64,000 nucleotides of DNA from Undaria pinnatifida (taxonomy: Eukaryota > Sar > Phaeophyceae > Laminariales > Alariaceae), in the NCBI GenBank assembly GCA_012845835.1, contig JABAKD010000023.1, forward strand, positions 13,753,362-13,817,361, given 5' to 3'. Position 1 is the first letter of the stretch; each line of letters opens with the position of its first letter. A program made the translations under genes and the position numbers. Positions 50,123 through 61,290 of this stretch are shown here, piece by piece. A model generated the notes under the pieces. The model saw nothing but the letters and a program-made list of their open reading frames with translations. It searched no databases and was not told the origin of the DNA.

Positions 50123-52131
50123 TGACCACTCACTACTTGCAAAGTCTGATGTATTAGAGGAGTCTCATCTGGTACTGCGAATTTACGTTGTTTTTCAACT
50201 GTGGTTGTTTTTTTTTTCCTATGCTCAGTCTGGATCATCTCCCAGACTCGAGTTGCCTCCTCTTTGGTTGTGAGTGGGGCTGATTTTAACTCTCTCTTCC
50301 CCACGGCAAAATTAAACCCAGGGTCCGGTTCTTTTCCATCAATGAAACTTGGAGTCGTTAGGTTCGTTAAACGGGCAGGATGTACTCCACTCGCACCAAT
50401 CATGTAAACGTCAACATCCGTCGGATCAGATAGTCGAAACTCGGGGTGGCTGTCAGCTTTCGTTGCCGGTAACGGTAATCTCGACAAGACGTCTGCATTA
50501 CCATTGTTCTTCCCTGGTCGATATTCCAACGTATACGTATAGGCACTTAGGAAATCATACCACCGCTGTACTCTATTAACCTTGGTCGCGAGACTCTCCA
50601 AGGTTTTCAGTGGTTGGTGATCGCTTACTACAACAAAGGGTATACCATAGAACAATTGTCGGTTCTTTTTGACGGCCCACACGATAGCAGCGCATTCAAG
50701 CTCCGTCGCACTCCAATTACGTTTTTTGGGGAGTGTTGATCTGCTCAGAAAACATAGAGGTCGGGTTGACGTGTATGGCTGTTCCTGCTCAACTACTGCA
50801 CCTAACCCATCAATGGAAGCATCGGTGATCAAACGGAACGGTCTCTTCCCGGACAAGGCTGCTTTAAAATCCGGAAAGGCGAGAACATCTGGGCTGGATA
50901 ATCGGTTCAACAACTGTTGTACAATCTCCACATGCTCCACGGTGAACACGAATTTGACGCCCTTCTTTAAGAGGTTATTCAAAGGTCGCGTAACGGTTGC
51001 CATTTGTGGCAAAAATTTCCTGTAATATGACGGCGCTCCTAACAAGAATCGTAGTTGGCTAACGTTGGTTGGCTTGGGTAGTTTAGTCATGGCTTCCACC
51101 TTGCCGGGATCCGGTTCTACTCCCTTCGTTGTTTCGCGATGACCTAAAACCTTGATAGTACGCACCCCCAGATAAGCCTTCTTCGGTGCTAGTTTCAAGT
51201 CAAACATCGTAAGTCGTTCGAAAAAGCTCTCTAGGTCACTCACGTGCTCTGCTCCGTTTTGCGAAAACACACACAATATCGTCGATGAATAAACGTACAC
51301 GTTTCAGTCCGTCACAAACTCTCAACATGATAGACTGAAACCAGCCAGGACTGGACGCTAAACCCATCGGCATCACTGTCCACTCATAGTTTCCTGCTTT
51401 TGTGCACACTGCGGTCAAGGGGATAGAATCCTGATGTATAGAGCGCTGGAAAAAACCACTAACTAAATCCAGAGTGCTAAAAACGTTTGCGCCGCCCAGG
51501 TCCGACAACAAATCATCAACCGTTGGCAATGGCATAATCGGTATAATAGATTGCGCGTTCAATCTTTTATAACTGCAGGTTAGACGAATACGACCATCGG
51601 CTTTGGCGATGACAACCAATGGACTGGACCAGTGAGAATAAGATCGAGTCTCAAAATTCCTGCCAAAACGAGTTTATCTAATTGGGTTTGTGCCTTCGCT
51701 GCTAACACCGGGGAATGACGATATGGCCGCTGCTTCACGGGCTGTGCATCCTTCTTTAGGATGATGCGGAAAGGATCGACCGTGACACGTCCCAAATCTG
51801 TGCTATGTTTTGAAAAGCGGTGTGCGTATTTGTTGAGTAAGTTTCCAAGAGAATCAATATTCGTGGTATTCCAAAGGCTCTCTTCAAAATCAAAATGTAT
51901 CGCCCGCAAGTGTACTGGAATTTTGCTCCACATTCTCCGGAACGCTGTTCGTTGATCAGGGTTTAAATTTGACAACACAGCTGCTGGTGGTTCGTCGTCC
52001 AACTTTCCAGGGCTACCATCTCCTGCTATGATGTGCACTCCAGATGGTTCCGTCGGGACAATATCTGCGTCGTCTAACTTACATGGTTGTAACCGATCAC
52101 CACCCACACGCAACCGCATTCCTGTTTGCAC
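50074..52131 (-). pseudogene. Reverse transcriptase and RNase H of the gypsy element
   Basis: The frame from 52131 gives the RT start (PVKQRPYRHSPVLAAKAQ). A frame change near 51640 leads to VVIAKADGRIRLTCSYKRL, NVFSTLDLVSGFFQRSIH (first Asp) and the active site RVRLFIDDIVCVF with both Asp kept. Another frame change near 51280 opens the 408-codon frame with KTIKVLGHRETTKG-type connection, RFLLGAPSYYRKFLPQM, RNase H residues in LITDASIDGLGAVV, ATELECAAIVWAVKK, VVSDHQPLKTL, and NADVLSRL. All four acidic RNase H residues are present. Confidence 0.9.
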
Positions 52132-52144
52132 TAAAAAGCCATCC

Positions 52145-53610
52145 TCATTTAACCTCTGCAGGGGAATTTCGGAAACCCCAGATTCTACTATTGCCTCTTG
52201 CGGGAACCATTACGTAATATGACCCTTTGGCAGCATCTGTGCCGTCCATTTTAGTCAAGCGTACTTTCAGCCAAGACATAGTATCTTGCAATCGATGTCT
52301 ATGGCTTGCTACGCGGACTATCACGCGGTCAGTTTCCTTACCCTCTATCATGCCTACTGCACTATCAATCCACTGAGTATAACGTTGATGAGTTGTCTCA
52401 AGATCTCGGTTAGATTCAACAGAGGTTAAAATCGTTTCGGTGTCGCTGACATCTCGATACTTGCGTACTGGAAAGTGTGACCAGCTATCCCGACCGAGCA
52501 ATAGTGCTGTCGACATCGCGGTATCGGGCACAACGTGGGCGTGTACTACCATACATACGGTTGAGGGCGGCGTAGGCTGGCGCCCAGTTTTTCTGCCAGT
52601 TCCTAAGTGAATATTCAACGGCACATGACTGGAAGTGACCAAAGGCACCCCGTGGAAACCTCCCCAAGATTTCTGGGCCACACGTGTTTTAACCCGTCTT
52701 CTAAAGCGGCACCACACGCAAGCATACTCATCCATACCTTCTTTTGGATGAAAGATGCTGGGCTCCCCGTGTGCAGCAGAGCTGTGCATGCGTGGGTCCT
52801 CAGGGCCCTGCTACCCGCAAACAGCTGCAAGCTAGCTGTATGGTGTCTCCTATTTAATCTCACTTCTCCGCCTACTGCTCGCGAAAATTCTGACAGGTAA
52901 TCCGCACGTTCCCCGTTCGAGAGTATCACGCGGTCAGGGGGAAATACGGAGGTAGGGGTATCAGACTCTTCCCCCCCAGGCGCATCAAGGGAATATACAG
53001 TATCGTTGCCCTTCGGGTCGGGAAAGTCGTCCCCCACGCCTATTTTTAAATCACTAATAATCTTCGCCGACTTTTTCCCAGCGTTCAAAACAGGCAAGAT
53101 CCTGCTCGATGCATGGGCAGTGAGGACCACCTCTGGGTCGATATCCCTATTCTGTTTTTCGACTACTCTACTCAGTTTTGCTTCAATTGGAACGCCCACG
53201 CGTTGTCGTGTTGCAAGGTTCCCCCCTTCAATTCGATTCACAAGCGTATCTCCAACTGACGTTGGCAAGGCTTGTCCCGCGCGAGGGGCACTAGGAGTAC
53301 CACGATCAGGGTAAGACCAAACTCGCTCACGGTTGTTAGTTATTTTTCCTGCAACTCCCCGGGCGCTCGTATACTGGTAGGGGGTTGACAATAACTTCGG
53401 GTGATCAACCGAAGGGGGCGCGCTCTCTTCCCCTACAGTAGCAGACATTGACTCGGATCCGGAATGACTTCTCGCTGCTACACTCGGCTCTTCTCTGCCG
53501 CTTCGAACTTGCGTTGTAACCGGGGGCCTAATCCGATTAATAGTGCCGTTCGGACGGCCAGGTCGCGCCGTAACACTACTATCGCCGGGACGTGTGCAAA
53601 GGGGTAACAC
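52145..53610 (-). pseudogene. Protease region of the gypsy element
   Basis: The frame from 53610 holds a long Ser/Pro/Gly-rich spacer. It then reads CTALLHTGSPASFIQKKVW, which matches the active-site loop of retropepsins (DTGSPASF) except that the catalytic Asp is His. A frame change near 52700 leads to the second half, VPDTAMSTALLLGRDSWSHF, with the LLGRD box. The His should inactivate the enzyme unless the reading starts elsewhere. Confidence 0.75.
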
Positions 53611-53908
53611 AGAATGAACGTGTGCAAAGGGCTCAACAGCGATCCGGGGTAATTACTCCCATTTCTACCTACAAGACGATCATTCGTGTTACCACTCTTA
53701 CCGTTCATAGACAGATTGCATCCTGCCTCTTGGCCCGGCGCAGCATCGCGCAGTACGGAGCCGACCGAACTAAATTGTCTCGGAGCCGCGGGTCCGCTTG
53801 ACCCCACGGCTACTCTCGTACAAAGTCCACCTGCATCGCGAGAAGGGGGAGGGACGAGAGAAACGGCCGCGGTGCTGCCGGCAAGGTGGCCAACTTACCG
53901 CCGACATT

Positions 53909-54403
53909 TCATGTATTTCTATTGTTGCGGTTGGCTCGAGACTGCGCCCACTGACATAACCTGTGTTGCCACCTGCGCCAACGCTTTTCCGCCTCGTCGG
54001 GGGTACCATCCCCGACGGTAGGGTGAATTGAAGCGGAACGGTTGATAAATTTGGCGGGGCATTCACGGGCAAAGTGACCGCCTTCACCGCAGTTCAGACA
54101 GTTGGGCCCAAACGCCCTGCGAGCTGCGTCGCGTTCCTCGCGGGAATTGAAAAAGACGTAGAAAGGTGGATCTTTATTATTTTTACCGAAGCCCCCTTTT
54201 TCACCCATGATGGCATACACTTTCCCAAATTCCTCAGCTTCGTCCTCAAAAGGATCGACCTCTACTGACATCACCCCGCCGAACTGCCTACTCCTAAATG
54301 CTTGGTTATAAGTCTTAGACCGAGTGATCACCCCCCCCGATAATCGTACAGACGCGATGGCTCTGGCCTGATTCAACGCTAAGTCCTCTAAAGATTCCAT
54401 CAA
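53909..54403 (-). CDS. Nucleocapsid part of gypsy Gag, with one CCHC knuckle
   Basis: The frame reads SLEDLALNQARAIASVRLSG, an acidic middle part and YVFFNSREERDAARRAFGPN. The zinc knuckle CLNCGEGGHFAREC follows. A single-base frame change at about 54415 joins it to the capsid frame (54660-54400). It ends in a basic Arg/Trp/Gln-rich tail. Confidence 0.78.
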   Translation of the reverse strand: MMESLEDLALNQARAIASVRLSGGVITRSKTYNQAFRSRQFGGVMSVEVDPFEDEAEEFGKVYAIMGEKGGFGKNNKDPPFYVFFNSREERDAARRAFGPNCLNCGEGGHFARECPAKFINRSASIHPTVGDGTPDEAEKRWRRWQHRLCQWAQSRANRNNRNT

Positions 54404-57400
54404 ATCATAACACTATCAAAGGGTAGCGCACGCATGTTCCTGCCTGCAAAACTTTGTGCACTTAGCCCCGCAAACTGATCGTCCACCCCCGTCTTGATGA
54501 CTATCTGCATCGTCCCATCCTCGGGAGCAACATGACCGATGCATCTAACATTCCCCAGTAGCAACTTCATCTCCGACAAATAGCTACTGAACGGGGTGCC
54601 TACCGGCACCACCAGGTTTTGCAAAGCTTGCATCACGGCCGCAGGCGTGGCTCTGCTCAACCCGCGACAAAGACAACGGATAATGTGCTGCAGGATATCC
54701 GGCCCTAGCCGATCCTCTTTTTGGAGTCTCTCCCTGGGAAAAGGCGTCCACGATCATCGATTTGATCGCCGGTTCCTGGGGCGAAGCTGAACGAACAGCG
54801 CGCAACACCTGCCGCTCAAGACATTTCTCCCATCCTTTTGTCCATATATAAGGATGCGGATCATCACACGCTAATCGCAGACTCGATGCCGCATCACGCA
54901 ACGCGGATGTAAATTGCACTAATTCAGAGACGTTGTGATCCGAGGCAAAAGGCAAATGGAAAATCGGTATGAGTACCCCTGTATCCAACCGTGCATATGC
55001 TCTTTGGGTCGCGTTCCGGCAGTCGGTGCTCATGTCATTGCCCTGCGCCCCTATCCTAGCAGTCGGAGTGTTCGTAACAAGCGGGGGGTCTATTGCTGGT
55101 GTGGGTGCCAACGGGGGAACAACGAGCGTCTCCGCCGGCTGCACAGGGGCAGGCGAAGGGTGAACAGGCGCGGCTATCACTGGAGCTACACGAGAGTCCG
55201 TTACAGCAACAGGGGGAACTACGCTGCATGCACCGGTACTCTCCCTTCGAGATCCAACACCCAAACACAAAACACCATCCTCCTCACACCTCTTCAAGTG
55301 TTGTCCGCGAGGCCCCCGGTGCTCCTGGTGCTGCTGGAAGCGGGGGCCCCCGTCATAGCCCGGGGCAGACTCCTGCGCGAAGGGGCCAGCAGGTGCCGGG
55401 TGCCTCGACGTCGGAGCCGGGGGAGGGGCCATGGGCAGTGGAGGAGGGATGAACGGCGGTGGAGCTAGCGCGGGGAAGTGATCCGCCGGTGGGGCGGCCA
55501 CGGGGAGCGACTCCCGGGAGCAGGTCGCGGCCATCTCCCGGGCCTGCTCGTGGAATAGCTCGGGGCGGGTCTCCCGTACCATCGCGTACATCTGTAGCTC
55601 CAGCCGCATCCGCCGCAAGGAGGGGTTTTCCACCTGGAGAGCCGCAGACGGAGCCGGGGTGCTAGCCACGGTGTCATATGAGGGCGCGGCCAGGTTGGTA
55701 GCCTGGGCGGTTTGTGAACAGGAAAGGGTGGAAGGGAGGGCAGTAGAGACGGGAGGGAGGGCGGGAGAGACCGAAGGGCGGGCGACGGGGACAGGAGGAC
55801 GGGCGGGAGAGACAAGAAGGCGGGCGGGAGAGACAGGAGGGTGGGCGGGAGGGACAGGAGGGCGGGCGGGAGGGACAAGAGGGCGGGAAAGAGAGGCGTC
55901 CCCTGCTACCGGGATGGGTGACGACTCGCGCCTCGCCCTCCCCCATACCGGCCGCGGTAGCACCGGAGAGCCGGCCGCGTCGGCCGCGGGGACTGCCGGA
56001 CCGCGTGCGTCCTGCCGGAGGCCCCGGCAACGGATGCTCTCCGCACAAGCGCGTTCCTTAACTTCTGCAGCTTCATGCACCGCCGCCGCTCGTTTCCTGT
56101 CAGCTTCTATGACTAAAGCTAGCTTCCCTTCAGTTACTTTTAAACTCGCCCGGTAGGCTTGCTCCTTAGCAAGCCTGGCTGCGCGAAGTTTGGCTACTTC
56201 AACTTCTTCTAACCTCATGGCCGCCCTACGGCCCTCGACGAGCTCCCTCTTTTCGCGCTCTAGCACGACCTCCAGCTCAGGGCCACCCCGGAATTCGGTG
56301 ACGCATTGGTCGTGACTCCGGGTAGCGGTTAGTTCTGCCGCGTGGGCACGCGAAAAAGCCGCGGACGCGTCTGCTTTAGCGCGAAGCGCACGCGCCGCAC
56401 CGTGTGTCTTCCGCCCCGTGTCCTGTGGACCAGGCGAGACCAAGGGCGCAAACATGTTCTTGTGTAGTACATCGGGGCGCGCAGGGGAGCCGGAAGGGCT
56501 GGGCGGGGCGGGGTTGCGACGCGGGGACAGCGGACTGACAGTTTGCAGAGCAGGGGAGCACGAGCCTTGCGACAGGGACCAAGCTAGCTTTTCATCCGTC
56601 TCGATAGTTTCTACGATTCGGGCGGCCTCAACCTGCTCCTCCGCCTGGAGGGCTCGCGCGTACCGCTCGTCCGCCGATATGGTCTCGCGCGGCAACTCAA
56701 AACTAACACCTACTGCTTGTCTGGGCTGAGCCCCTATCTCGACTATCCTGCCGCCTACACCTGCGGCTGTTTCTACCCCTCTGGTAGCTTTCTGAGGGTG
56801 GATCCCGGCTACGGCCCATTGGTCAGCGAAGGTTAACACGTCTAACAAAGAGCGGACAGTACCTATCAGTTCATCCCTAATTTCGCGACTACTCGCACTC
56901 ACCCCATCACCCGTGGTTGCCGTGGGTTCGGTGCCCACCACGTCCCCCGGGCCCGGGCTGGGTGCCGGCCCCTTCCCTTCAGGAGAGGGGACCGCCACCA
57001 ACGCGGGGAGTGCCGGGTCAGCTCCCTTAGCCTGGGGCGGACCCTTCGACTCGGAGGGCGCGGAACCGTTAACTACGCCACGGGACAATACGCGAGGAGC
57101 AGACAATTCGTTGCGCAAGGCAGTGGTCAAAGAGGGCGCCGAGATTACTTCGGGCCCCCGAGAAACAGGCACGCGACGGGCAACAGGTTTGACGATGGAC
57201 TTGCTACGCCTGAACGAACGACGATCACTATAAGGCATGCTCGATACAGTCGTGAGGGCGGGCGGCAGGAGGGGCGGCGTAGGGATCGGTTTCTGGATGG
57301 ACGGCATGAGGGGCAACGTAGGGTAATGTCGTCTGCAGAGGATACGATAATGGGCGGAGACCTGCGAATAGGGCTAGATGCGGGAGAGCCGGCTAAACTA

Positions 57401-57681
57401 CTGGTACCCGACTTCCGCTCTTTACGACTCCCTGGCGGTGAACTCGCAACATGCGCCGGCCCATCTTTCACCGCCGGCGGTCCGCGGGAGCAAATCCCCT
57501 GCGGCCCCGAACTAGCTACATGAATCGTGTTCATCGCGCGACGGGACGCGATGGGGGACGAGGCCTGATCTACGCGCGCCGCACGCTTTTGGGCTCTAGT
57601 GCGCGCAGCCAGCGGCGGAGACGACAACCCACTCTTCCCCTCCTCCCCCACAACACGCTTCTCACCGTTAACCGAAGACAT
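54400..57681 (-). pseudogene. Gag of the gypsy element, unusually long
   Basis: The likely ATG is at 57681 (MSSVNGEKRVV), 42 bp inside the 5' LTR. A frame change near 57300 leads to a 910-codon frame (57316-54584). This begins with basic residues, then a region with RETISADERYARALQAEEQV and a long Ala/Glu/Arg coiled-coil-like stretch (EVVLEREKRELVEGRRAAMR). Next come Pro-rich repeats (PPARPPVPPAHPPVSPARLL, about 55740-55890). The capsid-like end (PYIWTKGWEKCLERQVLRAV) continues after another frame change into QALQNLVVPVGTPFSSYLSE. At over 1000 residues this Gag is far longer than the 300-500 usual for gypsy elements. Confidence 0.72.
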
Positions 57682-57722
57682 CTTCCGCGAGCAGAGAAGA
57701 ACACTGAAGCCGTCGACGCCAC

Positions 57723-58505
57723 TGATAGGATACTGGTAGTTAGCTGGGCAGAGCGGTGCTGTGCTCTGCAGTGCTGTTGTTGTCTGATGAGCTGGGAGTG
57801 CTGGTTCGCAGTGTTGGAGCAGTAGCTCGGATCAAGAAGTGGTTTATGGTCTTTTATTACTGTCTCTGTGTGAGAGGCTGGGGAAGGAACACGACTGACA
57901 ACATGTGCGCGTGCTCCCTGCTCGTCCCGTCCTCACAGCTTGCTGTGAATCTACCTGCTTCAACCACCCATCTCGTACTCTTTAGCAGCTAACCTCCATC
58001 CCGTGCCGCTCTATCCACTGGCTCCCTGCCCTAGCTAGCCATCCCTCAGCCCTACCCTGGGCCATGTCCTCTACAAGAGACCAGTGCTACCATAAGAGTC
58101 CGGGTGATTTTCCCGTTCAATTTCTAATATACTTCATTCTATTTTCGGTACAAATTCAAACATCCTCCTATTCAAATCCAGCTCGTGCATCTTCCGAGAT
58201 CTCACCTAGGGACTTGTTGATTGGTCTACTGCAGCACTCACCAGCTCTCTTCTGGCCCTACCCCTTCGTACCTCCAGAGTCTTTCGCTAGGCCTAGAAGA
58301 ACACCTTCAATTATTCCCCGTTTGCCATTCTCACCCTTTTCCCTAGACAAACATCCCGATATTTCCAGCTGAAACCTGCTTGTTTATCATACTAGCTCTG
58401 AATGAAACCAAGTTGTTCATACTTAAAGCTGGAAAAAACAATTTTCGAATTTTCGATTTTTCGCATTTTCGGTACTTCGGTGGTCTCACCAATCTCACCA
58501 CCACA
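57723..58505 (-). repeat. 5' LTR of the gypsy element
   Basis: It starts TGATAGGATACTGG and pairs with 46285-47028. Near its outer end it carries about 48 bp of ATTTTCG-type repeats (58438-58485) absent from the other LTR. The 18 bases inside it read on the minus strand GTGGCGTCGACGGCTTCA, a possible primer binding site starting TGGCG. The outer end is approximate. Confidence 0.8.
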
Positions 58506-59601
58506 GCAGATATTTGGGTTTCATGGTATATGCGGAAGCATGATTGATATGTGCTTCAGGGACGGCATGCCTCACGCGAGGCAGTCGGTGATGATAATAA
58601 TACGGATCCGGGCTTTGATGGAATAATACTGCCCGTATACATGGCCGAGGGGAGTCCGTGACAAGTTGGCACGGCTCACTCGTGTGTGTACGAAGTGCGT
58701 GACATACTGGTACCGCTTCTAGATATGTTCTGTGTGAGTGAAGGTTTGTGACAGAACGGCACGATCTTCCCGTGTGAGTTTTGGTTGGCGGTGCTTTTAC
58801 TCTCCTCATCTGCACGGCATCGGGGCAATCCGCGCAACCACACCGCTTGCGTCATCTACAGCAGTTCTAGAAACCTTATTTTATACGTATGATACCAGGT
58901 AAGATTTTTTCCGATAAATGATTACACGTAGTGAAACAGCAGTAGTAGTAGTAAGTAGATGCCCCCCTAAATTATCGGTTGCCCGTTCCCAAAGCAGTGT
59001 GAAACAACCAGTAGGATTCTGGATGTAGAGGGAGTAGTGCCGGTTGTCGTCATAACATTGCCGGTATTCGCGGCTGGCACATACCGGCACTATTGAGAGA
59101 CCAGTACAGGACTGGCACGTACGAGCCCTGGTTATGCTACGTGCAACCTCGTTGTTGTGCAATCGATGGCCCTTGTTGAATGAGTAGCCCCCCCCACCCC
59201 AGCTTCTTCTGCCCCTGGCCCGCAAATCGGTTATTTTTGAAGGAAGAACTACGTAATCAAAGCGAACACATACAAACTGAAAGAGGAAATCACGAGAAAG
59301 AACAAGTAGACGCCGCAAGCTGCACCACTATTTAGCACTCGTATATTCCAGTGCTGGGTGCTGTAGTGCGGTGCTGTGCCGTGGCTTTGCCATTCTGCGT
59401 GCTTTACTGCACCCGCTCTTTTACCAAATTATTGTAAATACATCCTCTGTGAGTTCGACGAACTTAGTACTTAGGGTCGATACTCATTGTTGATTTGCAA
59501 GCTGCGCTGTTGCTACTATATACTAAGTATAATATACCGATCGTTCGTCTTTAGTATGTTTCACACATCAAAACCCAACGTTAGATAACATTGTACCTGG
59601 C
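58506..59601. other. Intergenic DNA, no gene recognised
   Basis: About 1.1 kb without a convincing frame or repeat. The minus-strand frame 59318-58881 has no recognisable domain. Confidence 0.4.
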
Positions 59602-59835
59602 ATTATAAAAATTAGAATACACTCCAGCTGTGAGATCGAATATTTTGTCGAAACTCATCTTTGCAAGCTGTGTGTGATACTCCGATCGCGCGCATTTCGG
59701 GTTGTGTGTCCTCATTATATATTATAAAAATTAAAATACACTCCAGCTGTGAGATCGAAGATTTCGTCGAAACTCATCTTTGCAAGCTGTGTGTGATACT
59801 CCGATCGCGCGCATTACGAGTTGTGTGTCCTCACT
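59602..59835 (+). repeat. 119-bp tandem repeat at the left end of the foldback element
   Basis: ATTATAAAAATTAGAATACA at 59602 recurs at 59721. The two units differ at a handful of positions (TATTTTGTCG versus GATTTCGTCG). Only the second unit matches the right arm best, so the outer unit arose separately or diverged. Confidence 0.9.
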
Positions 59836-59926
59836 AAGGATATAGGTCGGCGACTCCCCTTACAACTACAGTGTAGCTATCAGGGTCAACAGGATGATTT
59901 TAGTCAGTCTGTGCGCGGAAACTATA
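59721..59926 (+). repeat. Left inverted arm of the foldback element
   Basis: 206 bp, inverse of 63640-63845. It holds GGATATAGGTCGGCGACTCC and CAGTGTAGCTATCAGGGTCA, which also occur in the direct partial copy at 62036-62131. Confidence 0.9.
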
Positions 59927-60119
59927 AAACCCGTTTCTGAGGGGGACAAAATCTGACAGCTGTGAAGGGAAAGAGGGGCCTGGTTTTGATCAAAAGCGAG
60001 CGGGTTTGGAGGGGGGCGGGGGGGGGGGGGGAAAGGGGCAATTTGTGCATGTAAGCTATAAATCCTTTCGAGGGGATAAATCTGACGGTTTTGGCACCAG
60101 TATATTATTGGGGGCGGGA

Positions 60120-60145
60120 GGGGGGGGGGGGGGGGGGGGGGGGGG
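60120..60145 (+). repeat. Run of 26 G
   Basis: An uninterrupted G run inside the foldback element. G-rich stretches also occur at 60003-60031 and 62277-62305, each at a similar distance beyond a copy of the arm sequence. Length may vary with sequencing. Confidence 0.9.
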
Positions 60146-60356
60146 CAGCTCAATATGTGCCTGGAAACTATACATACATTATAATATCACGATTCAGCTA
60201 ATGGCTCCCACATCTTGATTAATGAATGCATCCGGTTCATGCGAGGTTAAAAAAAATCATTTTTTGATATTTGTTGGCCTCTCTCGCCCAATAGTCCATT
60301 TCACGACTTGAAACCACGCAAGTGCATTCATCACGTGCACTTTATGGCACCTACGA

Positions 60357-61108
60357 ATGCAATGACGCGTTGCTCGTTATATGCCACCGACATGAACACC
60401 TTCAAATGAGTAGACCTCAGCCGCTGTGGTGCTGCCCAACATCCTCGGCACCACTCTGTATCTCTGTACTCGTTGTGCATGCTTCGACGCGCATGGACGT
60501 GACATTACACAACACAAACACCGCCACCCTATTTATGCATTCATCAAACGTCGTCACAACATGTCAAGTAGTTTCGATTGGCCATGCCCACTGCAGATTA
60601 CAGCATTGAGATGCCCCATGCCCGCTGCCGCATACGAGCAAATATGCGGATTTTCTGCAGACAACTTCGCCAATCAAAATTCCGCCGCATATTATGTTTA
60701 CCCGCATCTACACTACGCATCTACGCATCTACATGCAATGACGCGTTGCTCGTTATATGCCACCGACATGAACACCTTCAAATGAGTAGACCTCAGCCGC
60801 TGTGGTGCTGCCCAACATCCTCGGCACCACTCTGTATCTCTGTACTCGTTGTGCATGCTTCGACGCGCATGGACGTGACATTACACAACACAAACACCGC
60901 CACCCTATTTATGCATTCATCAAACGTCGTCACAACATGTCAAGTAGTTACGATTGGCCATGCCCACTGCAGATTACAGCATTGAGATGCCCCATGCCCG
61001 CTGCCGCATACGAGCAAATATGCGGATTTTCTGCAGACAACCTCGCCAATCAAAATTCCGCCGCATATTATGTTTACCCGCATTTACACTACGCATCTAC
61101 GCATCTAC
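60357..61108 (+). repeat. Tandem duplication, unit 376 bp
   Basis: ATGCAATGACGCGTTGCTCG starts at 60357 and again at 60733. The two units are almost identical, so the duplication is recent. Because 376 is not a multiple of three, the copies read in different frames, and the second copy alone is in frame with the acidic tail that follows. Confidence 0.93.
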
Positions 61109-61290
61109 ATTTCCGCCGCAATCATACGCGGCACCCCGCCAAACCTCTACTGCCCATTCCGATGCCGTCAACACGACAATAAAAAAAAGCTCAACAGAAC
61201 CGACGCAACGAACCGGATTCTGCATCGTCATCCGGCGAGGAAGAAGCTTCGTCATCCAGCGACGAGTCGTCTTCCGATGACGAAGATTGA
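60802..61290 (+). pseudogene. C2H2-finger protein fragment with acidic Ser tail, broken by TAA
   Basis: The frame contains LYLCTRCACFDAHGRDITQH with the following KHRH, which fits C-X2-C-X12-H-X3-H (60841-60903). The same finger occurs in the first duplication unit (60465-60527). The frame meets TAA at 61180-61182 and continues open to TGA at 61288-61290, with an Arg/Asn stretch and an acidic Ser tail (SSSGEEEASSSSDESSSDDE). A finger followed by an acidic tail looks like a real C-terminus. Family unknown. It lies inside the foldback element and may be a captured or residual gene. Confidence 0.45.

Larger units (their letters stand above)
46285..58505 (-). mobile_element. Ty3/gypsy retrotransposon with chromodomain-like C-terminus
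   Basis: It is flanked by related long repeats (46285-47028 and 57723-58505). The minus-strand order is long Gag, zinc knuckle, protease, RT, RNase H, integrase with HHCC finger, and a C-terminal domain with a chromodomain-like block. RT before integrase is the gypsy order. The two LTRs differ clearly in sequence and length (744 versus 783 bp), and I could not find a target duplication. This is an old insertion. At least eight frame changes are visible, but few domains are missing. Confidence 0.88.

Noticed and set aside
60357-61108. Two-unit repeat considered as a CRISPR-like or rDNA-type array
   Set aside because: There are only two near-identical 376-bp units without spacers. It is a plain tandem duplication.
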